Assembly: GCA_019914945.1 (NCBI GenBank)
Contig: CM034101.1
Span: forward strand, 17,681,188-17,745,187
DNA from: Typha latifolia
Lineage: Eukaryota; Streptophyta; Magnoliopsida; Poales; Typhaceae
Length of the DNA: 64,000 nucleotides
Direction: 5' to 3'
In this document: in pieces, positions 52,541-62,595 of the stretch
Numbering within the stretch: the stretch's first letter is position 1
Layout of the letters: the number at the start of each line of letters is the position of its first letter
Notes under the pieces: model-generated
What the model saw: the letters and a program-made list of their open reading frames with translations, nothing else
What the model was told of the DNA's origin: nothing
Database searches by the model: none
Position numbers and translations under genes: made by a program

Positions 52541-52948
52541 ACGGTGGTTGGTCAGACTCTCTTATGGCGGTGTTCACTATAGTGATCCTTCGTTCTATCG
52601 TTTTATGGTGGGAGCACTACAGTACTTGACCATCACCAGACCAGATATATCTTACGTAGTCAAGTCGGTTAGTCAACACATGCAAATGCCTTATGTTGTT
52701 CATTTTCAAGCTAGTAAACGCATACTTTGTTATGCTAAAGGCATGCTTCAATTTGGTATTTTTCTTCTTTCCATCTTCACCCGCCCAGACACCAGACCAT
52801 CGACATCAGGTTATGCTATTTATCTTAAGTGAAAACCTGGTATCATGGAGCACCAAGAAACAACCTACTGTCTCATGCTCCAGCTGCTTACCTACTTTTG
52901 ATCCAAGCTACACGTACGTACTTCAACCCACGCTTCGCTTGAGGGGGG
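52541..52948 (+). mobile_element. Ty1/copia pol remnant (RT end and RNase H) with polypurine tract
   Basis: The plus-strand frame 52548-52832 encodes YRFMVGALQYLTITRPDISY and SVSQHMQMP, typical of the copia RT-RNase H junction. TRPSTSGYAIYL and then, in another frame, ENLVSWSTKKQPTVS follow, so a frameshift and a deletion are present. GCTTGAGGGGGG (52937-52948) is a polypurine tract directly before the LTR. The remnant is truncated on its left side. Confidence 0.8.
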
Positions 52949-53150
52949 TGTTAGTATATCTTCCGCGAGATAGGGGTTGCTTTGTTACTTGGTTTTAGTT
53001 TGTTGTTAACAACTTATTGTTACTACTTTTGTTGACTATATTTAACAACTTCATCTATAAATATTATTCAAACTCCACCCAAATTGGTGTGGTGGTTTCT
53101 CAAACATTCTCACAACAAGCCCAGCTTGAGCCAGTTTAGACAAAATTTAT
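52949..53150 (+). mobile_element. 3' LTR of the copia remnant
   Basis: Starts TGTTAGTATATC right after the polypurine tract. It closely matches 42983-43180 and, like it, ends next to the 3' flank of an ankyrin gene. The exact right end is unclear. Confidence 0.7.
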
Positions 53151-56100
53151 TCCACTATAGTTTTGACACACATTATTCCACTATCTTTACTTATCTTCCT
53201 TCTTTTATTGCAAGGCAACACTAGATATTTAGAGCTCTGCTTCCTTCTTTACGTGCTTCTGAGCAAATTTATTTTCCACAGCTTTCAATCTAACGCCAGA
53301 CGTTCCGGAGAAAAGATCTTAACCCGGTTATGGGACTGCGGTAGAGTACCACCAGTAAACACACCGTCGGGAAGAAGGTGAGCTCACAAACAAACGGAAT
53401 TATGTCCTGCCTCTTTGTCCTCTTTCCTCCATAGATTTGAAGATAGAAGTTACATGAGAAGGCCACAACTAGAGCCACCAGCGTAATGAGGAATGACATG
53501 TTAGCTAAGAAGTACTTAGTAGGAAGAGAGCGTCGAAAGTCCTTCTCCTTGTAAGATGAGCTTAAGAAGGATAAGAATAGCACAAGAGAAGCAGTGGCAC
53601 TAGATAACCCAATCATGTATGCATGAGAGAACACTTTGAATGCAGTCCTGTGGAGAAAGATTGGATCTTGATTTGCATCCTTATCACCTGGAATCGAGAA
53701 ACTGGAGGCAAATACCACAGCTGCTACGAGGCCGGGGCATGTCTTCCCCAAATCCGTTAGCTGCTGTTTGCCACTTTTTACCATATCCTCATGCTTCTCG
53801 GTGAAAAGCTCTTCTGCAGTCTGCTGACTATTGTTTCTGCAATGCAGGAGATCTTTTGGTACCGTCCTTCTTATTTCCTGCACTTGATACAAACATATGT
53901 ATGTTAGTTTCTCTACAATTTTTTATAGTTTTAAATCTTACTCAGAGTCAGAGAAATACGAAATCCGTCTTAGTGGTTTCATTTTCTAAGATATAGATCC
54001 CTATGCATGGTGTATAACTTCATAATAGATTACTCCATATAATTAATATAGCATACGTAAAGTAAATCCTTTTGTTTTGCAACCTTTTACAGTTATACCA
54101 TTCTCTTTTTAAAAAAAAGCATTTTACAGTGATCCACTAAACCATATGGAGTAATATTTACAATAAAGTGAACATGTAGCAGTTCAAAATTTTAGCACAT
54201 ACATGGATCTCTATTATTGAAATTGCAATGAGAAAAGAAAATTGCACTAATCTATAAAGCAATGAGAAAAGTTCACTCGGGAGCACTTTTAATTCCTAAT
54301 ATAAAGAGGAAAGAAGTTGGTCTTACTGGATTTCATTACATAATAATAATAACAACAACAACAAACAACAATAAAGTACTAGATTAAGGTAGGATATAGA
54401 AGATTAACTTATGGCATGCACATGATCGATTACATACTAAATACGTATCTTGTAAGTCCATCTACCTTTTGTTTAGTGAAACCTAACATAAAGACAACTC
54501 TCACCGATTCTTGAAAGGAAAAAAGGATTGCAACAGGCATAAAAAAGTATGCCCTCAGACCATACACGTATAGAGCAAGTAATAAATGGATTGTAGTTAG
54601 TTATGCGTAAGTTTACCTCAAACCATAGGAGTTCATATTGCATCTGTAAGACAAAGCCCTCATCTTTCACAGTTTTCTCTGCAGCAAAATGTAAGATAGT
54701 ATTTCCAGTTGCCGGGTGGACGTAGGACAGCAACCCAGAAGGTATAGTTGGATTATTCCCAGATCTTTGATAGTATAAGCTTCGTAAGCTTTTTGTGGCC
54801 ATTTTTGATTGCCACTTGAAGCACGTTCATTCCCTCTGTATCTAAATTGGATGTAGATTCTGGAAATAAGTCTAAGATTTTCTCCATGAATTCATCAAGT
54901 CCCATTTTAGCACCAATAATTAGAGGCGACTCAGTCCATCGAACTTGATTTTTAGTCGCATCCTTTTTCTGGCAGCAGCACTTCACTAATTTTTTCAAAA
55001 GGATCTCCTCTTTTGATTTTCTTCTGTTCGAATTGTATAAGATTTTTCTTTTGAAAGGTTTTCCGCCTTTATTATAAAAGATTTTTCTTTTGAAAGGATA
55101 ATTGTGTATTGTACCAGGAAATCGATAAATCAACTCCAGGAGGTAGTAAAGAGTAGAATAATGTTCTGGATATTTTTGACCAAGTGTCATCAAAGACTGC
55201 TTCTCTTCATCCTGCAAATAATTGCAGCTCCAGCATTTGTTGCAGTAAAAATCATTATCTCACTATTGTTCAAACAAAGTACATTTAACTCGATCTTTAT
55301 TATTAGCTAGATCTAAAGCATGAATTCTCATATAAAAAGACTAAATAATGAATTACCGTTGGTATCTCTGACTCCTTTCCATCCCTCTTAGTTTTAGAAT
55401 AAATTTCTCTTTTCCCAACGGAATACCTGAAATAACATAACGAAATAAGCTAGAAAAGAGCACCAAAGAGTATGAGTGGTGGTGCATGTGTGTATGCACG
55501 CACACGCGCTTATAAGCACACGTACCTGAGTTAAATAATGGTGCTTTGTATATGCCTCTTGCCTCAATGTAATGTACATGCGACGACTCATAATATCTTC
55601 TTATAGAGTTGATTTCTAAGGTATGTATATAGAAATATACCTATTTAGAATTTTTTTACTTGTTGATAAATCTTTCAGAACTTCTAATCTTGAATACAAA
55701 TTAAGTAAGATACATGTTTTTTTAATTAACACATATTTCTTACTGAAAGCCTATATATACGTGCAATTCAAGTTGGCTTTTGAAAATAAATTCTGGTTGA
55801 AAGTGCCTTAGTTTCCTCATCTTCCATGTTTCTTCTCTCCCAGTTTCATATTCTTAAATTCATGTTCTGCTCTTGTTCTTTCACATAAGGTGGCAATGCA
55901 TGCAGTAAGAGATGGAGTGATGGATAGTAATAAGAAAATAGGGTCATGGCGCATTTACAGTAGTTTAATATTAAATTAGACTACATACTAGGAAGTGTGC
56001 AATGATAGAAATAGTTTCAGGCATATATTACTAATAGTTTGGAGATCTAGTGTATTATTTGATATCCTCTGCACTACCCATTAAGCTAAATTTCTGTCAC

Positions 56101-56303
56101 AATTAATTAGTTTGCAATGATCTCTAACTAAAACCCCGCTGATCCTTAATGATATATTAAAATTTGGCTGACCGACTGTTCTAACTAATATGAAAATAAG
56201 TAACCAGTAAGTACTCCAAGACATGCAACTGGGATCTGCTAGCTACTCGATCTCTGTGATAGCTAAATACGTGCAGATCGAGGACTAATTCAATAAAAAA
56301 TTG

Positions 56304-56333
56304 AAAGAAGAAGAAGAAGAAGAAGAAGAAGAA
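56304..56333. repeat. (GAA)n microsatellite
   Basis: About nine to ten GAA units in the ankyrin copy B intron; copy A has a shorter interrupted version near 46530-46550. Confidence 0.85.
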
Positions 56334-56372
56334 AGGAAATTAAGTGTGCTAACAGTAATAGATGATGGAATC

Positions 56373-56646
56373 TGTTGGAATTTTTTACTGGAAATAGACA
56401 AAAAACAGAGTTTTTGCTGAAACGAAAACTAATTAATACAATGACTCAAAGAGATTATATTTTTTGAATTACAGAACCACTTAAGCTAAAATAACATAAC
56501 TTCCCACTACCCATGTCTTAACTAAATTTAGGAGAAACTACCCACTACTAGTTATATCTAAAGTAAATAACTAACCCAATTACATCACGTCAATTGCTAA
56601 TCTGGAATACATCTAATCCGGACTAATTTTGTATCAATATTCAACA
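56373..56646 (-). repeat. 3' LTR of copia element
   Basis: 274 bases, starts TGTTGGAATTTTTTACTGG and ends TCAACA. Differs from the other LTR at AAACTACCC versus AAACTAGCC and GCTAATCTG versus GCTGATCTG. Confidence 0.95.
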
Positions 56647-56658
56647 CTCCCCCTTGAT
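56647..56658 (-). other. polypurine tract
   Basis: Reads ATCAAGGGGGAG on the minus strand, directly next to the 3' LTR. It primes plus-strand DNA synthesis in LTR retroelements. Confidence 0.85.
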
Positions 56659-57521
56659 GCAAAATTCCCAATTCCAAGTGCCGATCTAAATAGTTCAAAT
56701 TTGCCTCGTGCTAATGCCTTTGTAAGTATGTCCGCTGCCTGCTTTTCTGTATTGATGTATCTTATCTCAACATCACCATTCGCCACAAGGTCACGAATGA
56801 AATGCACACGGATGTCGATATGCTTGGTTCTTCCATGAAATGCTGGATTCTCCGTCATTGCTATTGCTGATTGGTTGTCACAGAATATCACCGTAGGCTG
56901 CTGCTGTTCTTGCTCAAAACTAGCAAGTATGCGTCTCAACCAAACTGCTTGGGTTGCTGCTGAACTGACTGCTGAATATTCTGCCTCAGAGGTTGACAAA
57001 GCCACTGTTACTTGCTTCTTTGAACTCCATGAAACTGCACTTGTGCCGAGAGTAAACAAGTGTCCTGAAGTGCTCTTTCGATCCTCTGCACATCCTGCCC
57101 AATCACTGTCACTGTAGCCAATCAGATTGAAATTTTTCGAGCTTCCATACCACACACCATAGTCTATTGTACCTGCAATGTAATTCAAAATTCTTTTGGC
57201 TGTGCCAAAGTGATGCTTTGTAGGGTTTTGCATGTGCCTTGAGACCACTCCAGCTGCATAGGAAATATCGGGTCTTGTGTGAGTCAAATACATCAATCCC
57301 CCAATTAGGCTTCTGTATCTAGTTGCATTAGCTGAACCTGAGCCATCATCCTTTTCTAATTTTTCATTCACATTCATAGGTGTTGATGCTATTTTATATT
57401 TTGTAACCCCAAACTTCTTTAACAAATCACATGCATACTTCCTTTGTGACACAAAGATGCTACCTTTCTCTTGCTCTACTTCTAAACCAAGGAAATAATG
57501 TAACAAACCCAAATCTAACAT
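56655..57521 (-). pseudogene. copia RNase H region
   Basis: Open frame beginning LDLGLLHYFLGLEV (end of the RT connection) with RYRSLIGGLMYLTHTRPDISY, YSDSDWAGCAEDRKSTSG, ALSTSEAEYSA and the C-terminal ADILTKAL, the standard copia RNase H signatures. It is separated from the RT frame by a frameshift near 57520. The frame runs into the 3' LTR before stopping. Confidence 0.9.
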
Positions 57522-58126
57522 TTCAAACTGCTGCTTCTGAATTGTTCCACTAGTTCCTCATTAGTGCCCATATAAATCATATCATCAACATACAAACATA
57601 CAATCAATAGACCATCTTTTCCTTTCTTCTTAATATAGAGATTAGGCTCACTTTTACTTCTTTCAAACCCAGAATTTATAAAATAAGAATCAATTTTGTT
57701 GTACCACGCTCGTGGTGCCTGTTTTAATCCATACAACGCCTTTGCTAGTTTGTACACCCAATCTTCTTTACCCTTGATTTCAAATCCTTTAGGCTGCTCG
57801 ACATACACTTCTTCTAATAGTTCTCCATTGAGAAAGGCTGATTTTACATCAAATTGGTAGACTGGTTTCTTCAATTGAGCTGAAAGCGCCAACAACAACC
57901 TCACTGTCTCAAATCGGGCCATAGGAGAAAAAGTTTCTTCATAATCTATGCCATATTCTTGTGCATAACCCTTTGCCACAAGCCTGACTTTGAACTTTTG
58001 AACACTTCCATCTGCACCAAATTTAGTTTTGAAAACCCATTTTAAACCAATAACATTTTTACCTTCAAGAAGCTTCACCAAATGCCAAGTTCTGTTTTTC
58101 TCAATCGATTGTATTTCTTCTTGCAT
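57515..58126 (-). pseudogene. copia reverse transcriptase region
   Basis: Contains WVFKTKFGADGSVQKFKVRL, the catalytic-palm segment FDVKSAFLNGEL, GLKQAPRAWY and the YVDDM box, so the polymerase core is present and uninterrupted. It is out of frame with the integrase side (break near 58100) and with RNase H (break near 57520). Confidence 0.93.
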
Positions 58127-59280
58127 TGCATTGCACCACTCTTGCTTTTCTCATACGTTGTGGGATCTGCAACAAGGAGTACTTGAGTGGTTTCATACAA
58201 TTCTTGAACTGTTTTAAACTTCCTTGGTCGCATTTCGGGCATTGCATCATCAGTCGTACAACTAGAGCTGCTGCTGATATGTTGGTTGTGTGTTTGATCT
58301 TGTGCCACTGTCTCTTCATTTTCTTCTATTGTTTCTTCAACTTGAATTTGTTGTACAACACTCTCCCACTGCCAACTTGCTTCTTCATCGAATAATACAT
58401 TTCTACTCACAACAATTTTACCATTTCTTAGATTGTATAGCCGATACCCTTTGGATTGTGTACAATACCCGATGAAAATGAATTTTTCAGATTTGTTATC
58501 AAGCTTCGTTCTCTTTTGTGGATTGATTAGTGCATAGGCTATACTCCCAAATACCCTTAAATGACTTACTCCAGGTTTCCTCTCAAACCATGCCTCAAAT
58601 GGGGTTTTATTCATAACAGCTTTTGTGGGTGAGATATTCAAAATATACACAATTTGTTTGGTAACATCTTGCATTTTAACATACTTCTTCCCATCTCCAC
58701 CACAGTTCTATTCTTTCTTTCAGCAACTCCGTTTTGCTCGGGTGTATATGGAGTGGTTAACTCATGATGTATCCCTTCAATTTCATAGAAATTAATAAAT
58801 TCTTTTGAGAGAAACTCACCTCGTCGATCTGTTCTTAACACCTTCAACTTCTTTTCAGATTGCTTCTCTACAAGACTTTTAAACACTTTGAAACTACTCT
58901 CCTTTGCTTTGCAAGAAATACACCCAACTCATTCTACTATAATCATCTGTGAAAAGGAGAAAATATTTGCTACCTCCTAGTGATTCGGTTTGCATTGGAC
59001 CACACAAATCTGCATGAACCAACTCAAGCACTTGTGTTGCTCTCATAGCTTGACCTTTTGGAAATGAAAACTTGACTTGTTTACCCAGTATACACCCTTC
59101 ACAAACACCTACTTGCTTGATTTCGGGTAAGCCATACACCATTTCTTTTTGATTCAACAGTTTCAGACCATTGATATTTAAATGACCATATCTAAGATGC
59201 CATAACTCAGATTAATTTAAAACGGTTGCAGTCATTGCTCTTTTCTTTATATTTGAAACCTCCAAAGGAAACAATTTATT
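58075..59280 (-). pseudogene. copia integrase region, broken
   Basis: Pieces on the minus strand: the GAG-pre-integrase/HHCC zinc region (WHLRYGHL, then CEGCILGKQ) preceded by an in-frame TAA near 59212; catalytic core with HADLCGPM and FTDDYSRMSWVYF; a frameshift near 58890; RTDRRGEF and GIHHELTTPYTPEQNGVAER; a short deletion plus frame change near 58650, where the usual FW-containing segment is missing; then the C-terminal integrase part (TPFEAWFERKPGVSHLRVFG). At least three lesions, so no full integrase can be made. Confidence 0.88.
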
Positions 59281-59324
59281 GATTGTCATGTTCACCTCTA
59301 CCAAGACCTGATTTTTGGATTTCA

Positions 59325-60518
59325 TTACACAAGATTTTCCTTCAAACACAATTGAATACCACTATCCATTAACTGCCCAATACTCAACAGATTTTGTGTC
59401 AAATCTGGGATAAAATAAACATTGTGCAAATATCTCATACCAGTTTTTGTGTGGACTGCTACTGTGCCCTTCCCTTCAACTTGAATCATCTTGTCATCAC
59501 CAAGCCTGACCTTCAACTTGTATGTTTCATCTAGTTCTTCGAACAACTGTTTGTAGCCTGTCATGTGATTTGAACATCCACTGTCCAGGAACCAAATACT
59601 GCTTGCATCAACTTTGTCACTTGTACTGCTAGCCATGAAGAGTGTTGGTTGTGCATCTTCCTCTTCTGCATAATAGGCCCGAGTTTCATCTCTTTGCTTC
59701 TTGTAACACTCGTATTGATAGTGCCCAAATTTGTTGCAGTAGTAGCACTGAATGTCCTTCTTGAATTCATCATAGGTAGGGGTGTTTTCGGTTGTGTTGC
59801 TTCTGCCTCTACCTCTTCCTCTTCCGAAATTGCCTCTGCCTTTGCCTCTTCTACCTCTGCCTCTGCCTCTTGATGTCTCACCCTGCGTGTAGAATGCCTT
59901 CTCATCGCCTTCATCTTCTGACTTTGACAGCCTTGCTTCATGAGTCTGTAGTGACCCCATGAGTTCATCAAAGGTGTAGGTATCTAGATCTTTAGACTCT
60001 TCTATTGCTGCGACGACATGATCAAACTTGGGTGTTAGGCTCCTCAACACCTTCATCACAACTGTCTTCTCTACCATGGTGTCTCCAAATGTTCGAATTT
60101 GGTTGACAATGGTTGTTACTCTAGACAGAAAAATCTGCACTGATTCTCCTGTTTGCATTTGCAGTGTATCGAAATCTCGTCGTAAGCCTTGCAATTTGAT
60201 TGTCATAACTCGTGAACTTCCTTGAAATGCTGTTTTCAGGGTTGTCCATGCCTCCTGTGCACTGGTTGCTGCAGCAATTTTTGAGAAGATTGTATCATGC
60301 ACTGCTTGTTGGATGAAGAACAACGCTCTTGCATCTCTCTTCGTGGTTTCTTGTGGATTGGGATCTGGATTGGGAACTCCTTTGTCAACCAAGTCCCACA
60401 GACCATGCGATTTGAACAAGGTTGACATCTTGATGCTCCAAAACTCATAATACTCTCCTTTGAACATCGGAACTACTGGTTGCGTCACGTTCATCATGAT
60501 GCTGCCGTTTTCTGCCAT
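59325..60518 (-). CDS. copia gag and protease
   Basis: An open frame starting MAENGSIMMNV at 60518 (the frame is open further upstream through the PBS, so I chose the first Met after it). Residues about 20-200 are a UBN2-type gag (KGEYYEFWSIKMSTLFKSHG). An Arg/Gly-rich stretch (RGRGRGRRGKGRGNFGRGRG) precedes a CCHC zinc knuckle CYYCNKFGHYQYEC. The protease active site is WFLDSGCSNHMTG. The frame stops soon after protease at 59325, before integrase. Confidence 0.92.
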   Translation of the reverse strand: MAENGSIMMNVTQPVVPMFKGEYYEFWSIKMSTLFKSHGLWDLVDKGVPNPDPNPQETTKRDARALFFIQQAVHDTIFSKIAAATSAQEAWTTLKTAFQGSSRVMTIKLQGLRRDFDTLQMQTGESVQIFLSRVTTIVNQIRTFGDTMVEKTVVMKVLRSLTPKFDHVVAAIEESKDLDTYTFDELMGSLQTHEARLSKSEDEGDEKAFYTQGETSRGRGRGRRGKGRGNFGRGRGRGRSNTTENTPTYDEFKKDIQCYYCNKFGHYQYECYKKQRDETRAYYAEEEDAQPTLFMASSTSDKVDASSIWFLDSGCSNHMTGYKQLFEELDETYKLKVRLGDDKMIQVEGKGTVAVHTKTGMRYLHNVYFIPDLTQNLLSIGQLMDSGIQLCLKENLV

Positions 60519-60542
60519 TGAAAACGCCCCAAGTATCTTACT

Positions 60543-60554
60543 GCTCTGATACCA
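60543..60554 (-). other. primer binding site for initiator tRNA-Met
   Basis: Reads TGGTATCAGAGC on the minus strand, four bases after the 5' LTR end. This is the classic plant copia primer site complementary to the 3' end of initiator Met tRNA. Confidence 0.95.
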
Positions 60555-60558
60555 AAAT

Positions 60559-60832
60559 TGTTGGAATTTTTTACTGGAAATAGACAAAAAACAGAGTTTT
60601 TGCTGAAACGAAAACTAATTAATACAATGACTCAAAGAGATTATATTTTTTGAATTACAGAACCACTTAAGCTAAAATAACATAACTTCCCACTACCCAT
60701 GTCTTAACTAAATTTAGGAGAAACTAGCCACTACTAGTTATATCTAAAGTAAATAACTAACCCAATTACATCACGTCAATTGCTGATCTGGAATACATCT
60801 AATCCGGACTAATTTTGTATCAATATTCAACA
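60559..60832 (-). repeat. 5' LTR of copia element
   Basis: 274 bases; 272 match the other LTR by eye. It carries the element's own promoter in principle, although I see no clear TATA box. Confidence 0.95.
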
Positions 60833-61125
60833 GAATCCAGGAACCCAAGTTGCAGTTTGCTTTTGAAGGCCTCAGGAATGGTCAGCAGGAGGTGCAATGG
60901 CGTGGCGCCTAATGAATTGCGACTAGTAATCAGTTCTGGATATTCATTGGCTATCTCCATTGCAAGATCTGCATCAAATATGCACACATCACCTAGTTAC
61001 GTAAGACAGTGAATCTTATATTAGCTACATGCCTATTAATTTCTTAAGAATTAATCGGATCACTACATTCCTGAAGCAGGCTGGTAGTAGACTTAACATG
61101 TACATGTAACTAACAACCAAAACCT

Positions 61126-61150
61126 ATATATATATATATATATATATATA
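61126..61150. repeat. (TA)n microsatellite
   Basis: About 12 TA units in an intron of ankyrin copy B; copy A has only a short ACATATAT at the matching place. Confidence 0.85.
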
Positions 61151-62595
61151 CATTCGATGTTATTATATATATGTATGTATATAGTTAAGTTGATTAACTA
61201 ACTATACCTGGTGCATTTCCCGTGACTGCATAATGCAGCATGTTGGAGCCATCATCCCACCTCCTTTCATATATGTCGCTTCCGAGATCCACCAGCTTCC
61301 AAAATGAGCCTCGCTGCCCGTAGAGCGCCGCCTTGTGCAGCGGAATCTCCAGTTTCCTGTTTCTCGACCACTTGAGGTACTGGCATTTCATCGCAATCGC
61401 CTTCACCAACCTCCCGTGCAGCGCCGTATCACCGTAGATGTTCGAAGCCATCAAATTCTTTTCAGACATCACCTCCACCAGCCTCAGTGCGAGATCGCTC
61501 GTCTCATAGGCGACCACGATGCTAAGCAGCGGGTCATCTGATAAATTTATCGTCATGTCCTCCTCTTCTTTATTCTTCGCTGGCAGTAGTATAAACTTTT
61601 CTGATAGGAGCTTCTGGAGATAGGTCCAATCATCGTTGCTTATTGCGTCATCAATCTCTCTGTACTTTTTCTGGAATTTTTTCTTGTAGATCGTTGGGAA
61701 TTTGGACGGCCGTGGTTTGTCGAGGTCATCTGAGCCCACCGTAGGATCATTGCCTGTCGCGGAGCCACAATTTTCAATAGAGCGGACCATATATGAATCA
61801 TATACACATGCAAATTTGTTTGCAAAACAAATAAAAAATGCAGAACTTTAAAAAACTAATTAATTATCAATAATTGTCCGCGAGACTTCTCATAAAAATT
61901 TTAAATTCAGATTGCTACATCTTGTAGAGTTATATCAAAATAGACAAAAATACACGTACACCTCGATACAAGCAATAACTTTTATAAACAATTAATAAAA
62001 ATTAAGAATCAAAGCATAAAAGTATTAAAAATTATATAACAAAGATGCGATGAATTAATATGTGTCATAAATAATTTTCACAAAATAAATGAGACTAATC
62101 AGTTTATTTGTCATAAAAAAAAATAGTTTTCTGAATTTCTTTTAAAGAAAACTAATCACAAAAAAGGTGTAATATTTCTATAAATACTGTCATTTTGTAA
62201 AGTTGTTAATCATAAGTGGGATAAGTGAGACACATAGAGTTGACGAAAGATTAAAAAGAAGTACGTAGCAAAATTACATAAATTAAGGGGCCAACCATGG
62301 CCGACCTTACCATGAATGTGGTCCCACCAATCATCGTGAGGCAATTCGCCTGAATCATCATCAGACGATATGTCCATATTATCATCGTCAGACCATACGT
62401 CCATATGATTGCGAAGCATTGCCATCTCCTGATTGATTTTTTTGATCAACTGACGTTAGCTTAATGTAAAGTTTAATTTATAGGCTAGAATAGGCTAAAG
62501 CAACTCCCAAAGATCATCAAGGACAACTCCAATAAAAGTTTACCTACAATTTGAGCAAAGAATAGTTTTTTTTTTTTCTTGTCACAATTAAGCTT

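Larger units (their letters stand above)
56368..60837 (-). mobile_element. Ty1/copia LTR retrotransposon inserted in ankyrin copy B
   Basis: Complete element 56373-60832 (4460 bp) with target duplication GAATC at 56368-56372 and 60833-60837. The uninterrupted target GATGATGGAATCCAGG is seen in ankyrin gene A near 46573. The LTRs are 274 bases each, TGTTGG...TCAACA, and differ at two positions by eye. On the minus strand the order is LTR, PBS, gag-protease, integrase, RT, RNase H, polypurine tract, LTR; integrase before RT defines the Ty1/copia superfamily. Coding is split by several frameshifts and stops, so this copy is unlikely to be autonomous. I did not assign a lineage. Confidence 0.95.
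53290..62425 (-). pseudogene. ankyrin-PGG gene copy B, disrupted by copia insertion and frameshifts
   Basis: Paralogue of the gene at 43310-48174 with the same exon order on the minus strand. Exons: 62311-62425; 61208-61753; the exon from 60968 leftward, interrupted at 60833 by a retrotransposon and resumed at 56372; about 55515-55540; about 55370-55440; a fused exon 54617-55211; and 53290-53877. Lesions: the 4.46 kb element in exon 3; one base fewer in the fifth exon (70 versus 71 in copy A); two bases lost at about 54757 so that KIWE ends in a stop; and a deletion that removes the exon 6/7/8 borders and keeps the frame open through former intron. The last exon is 588 bases, like copy A, with an intact PGG region (VAAVVFASSFSIPGD). 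It could still make partial proteins, but not the full one. Confidence 0.85.

Noticed and set aside
52548..52998. Host gene on the plus strand
   Set aside because: The translation matches copia RT/RNase H motifs and is followed by a polypurine tract and an LTR.
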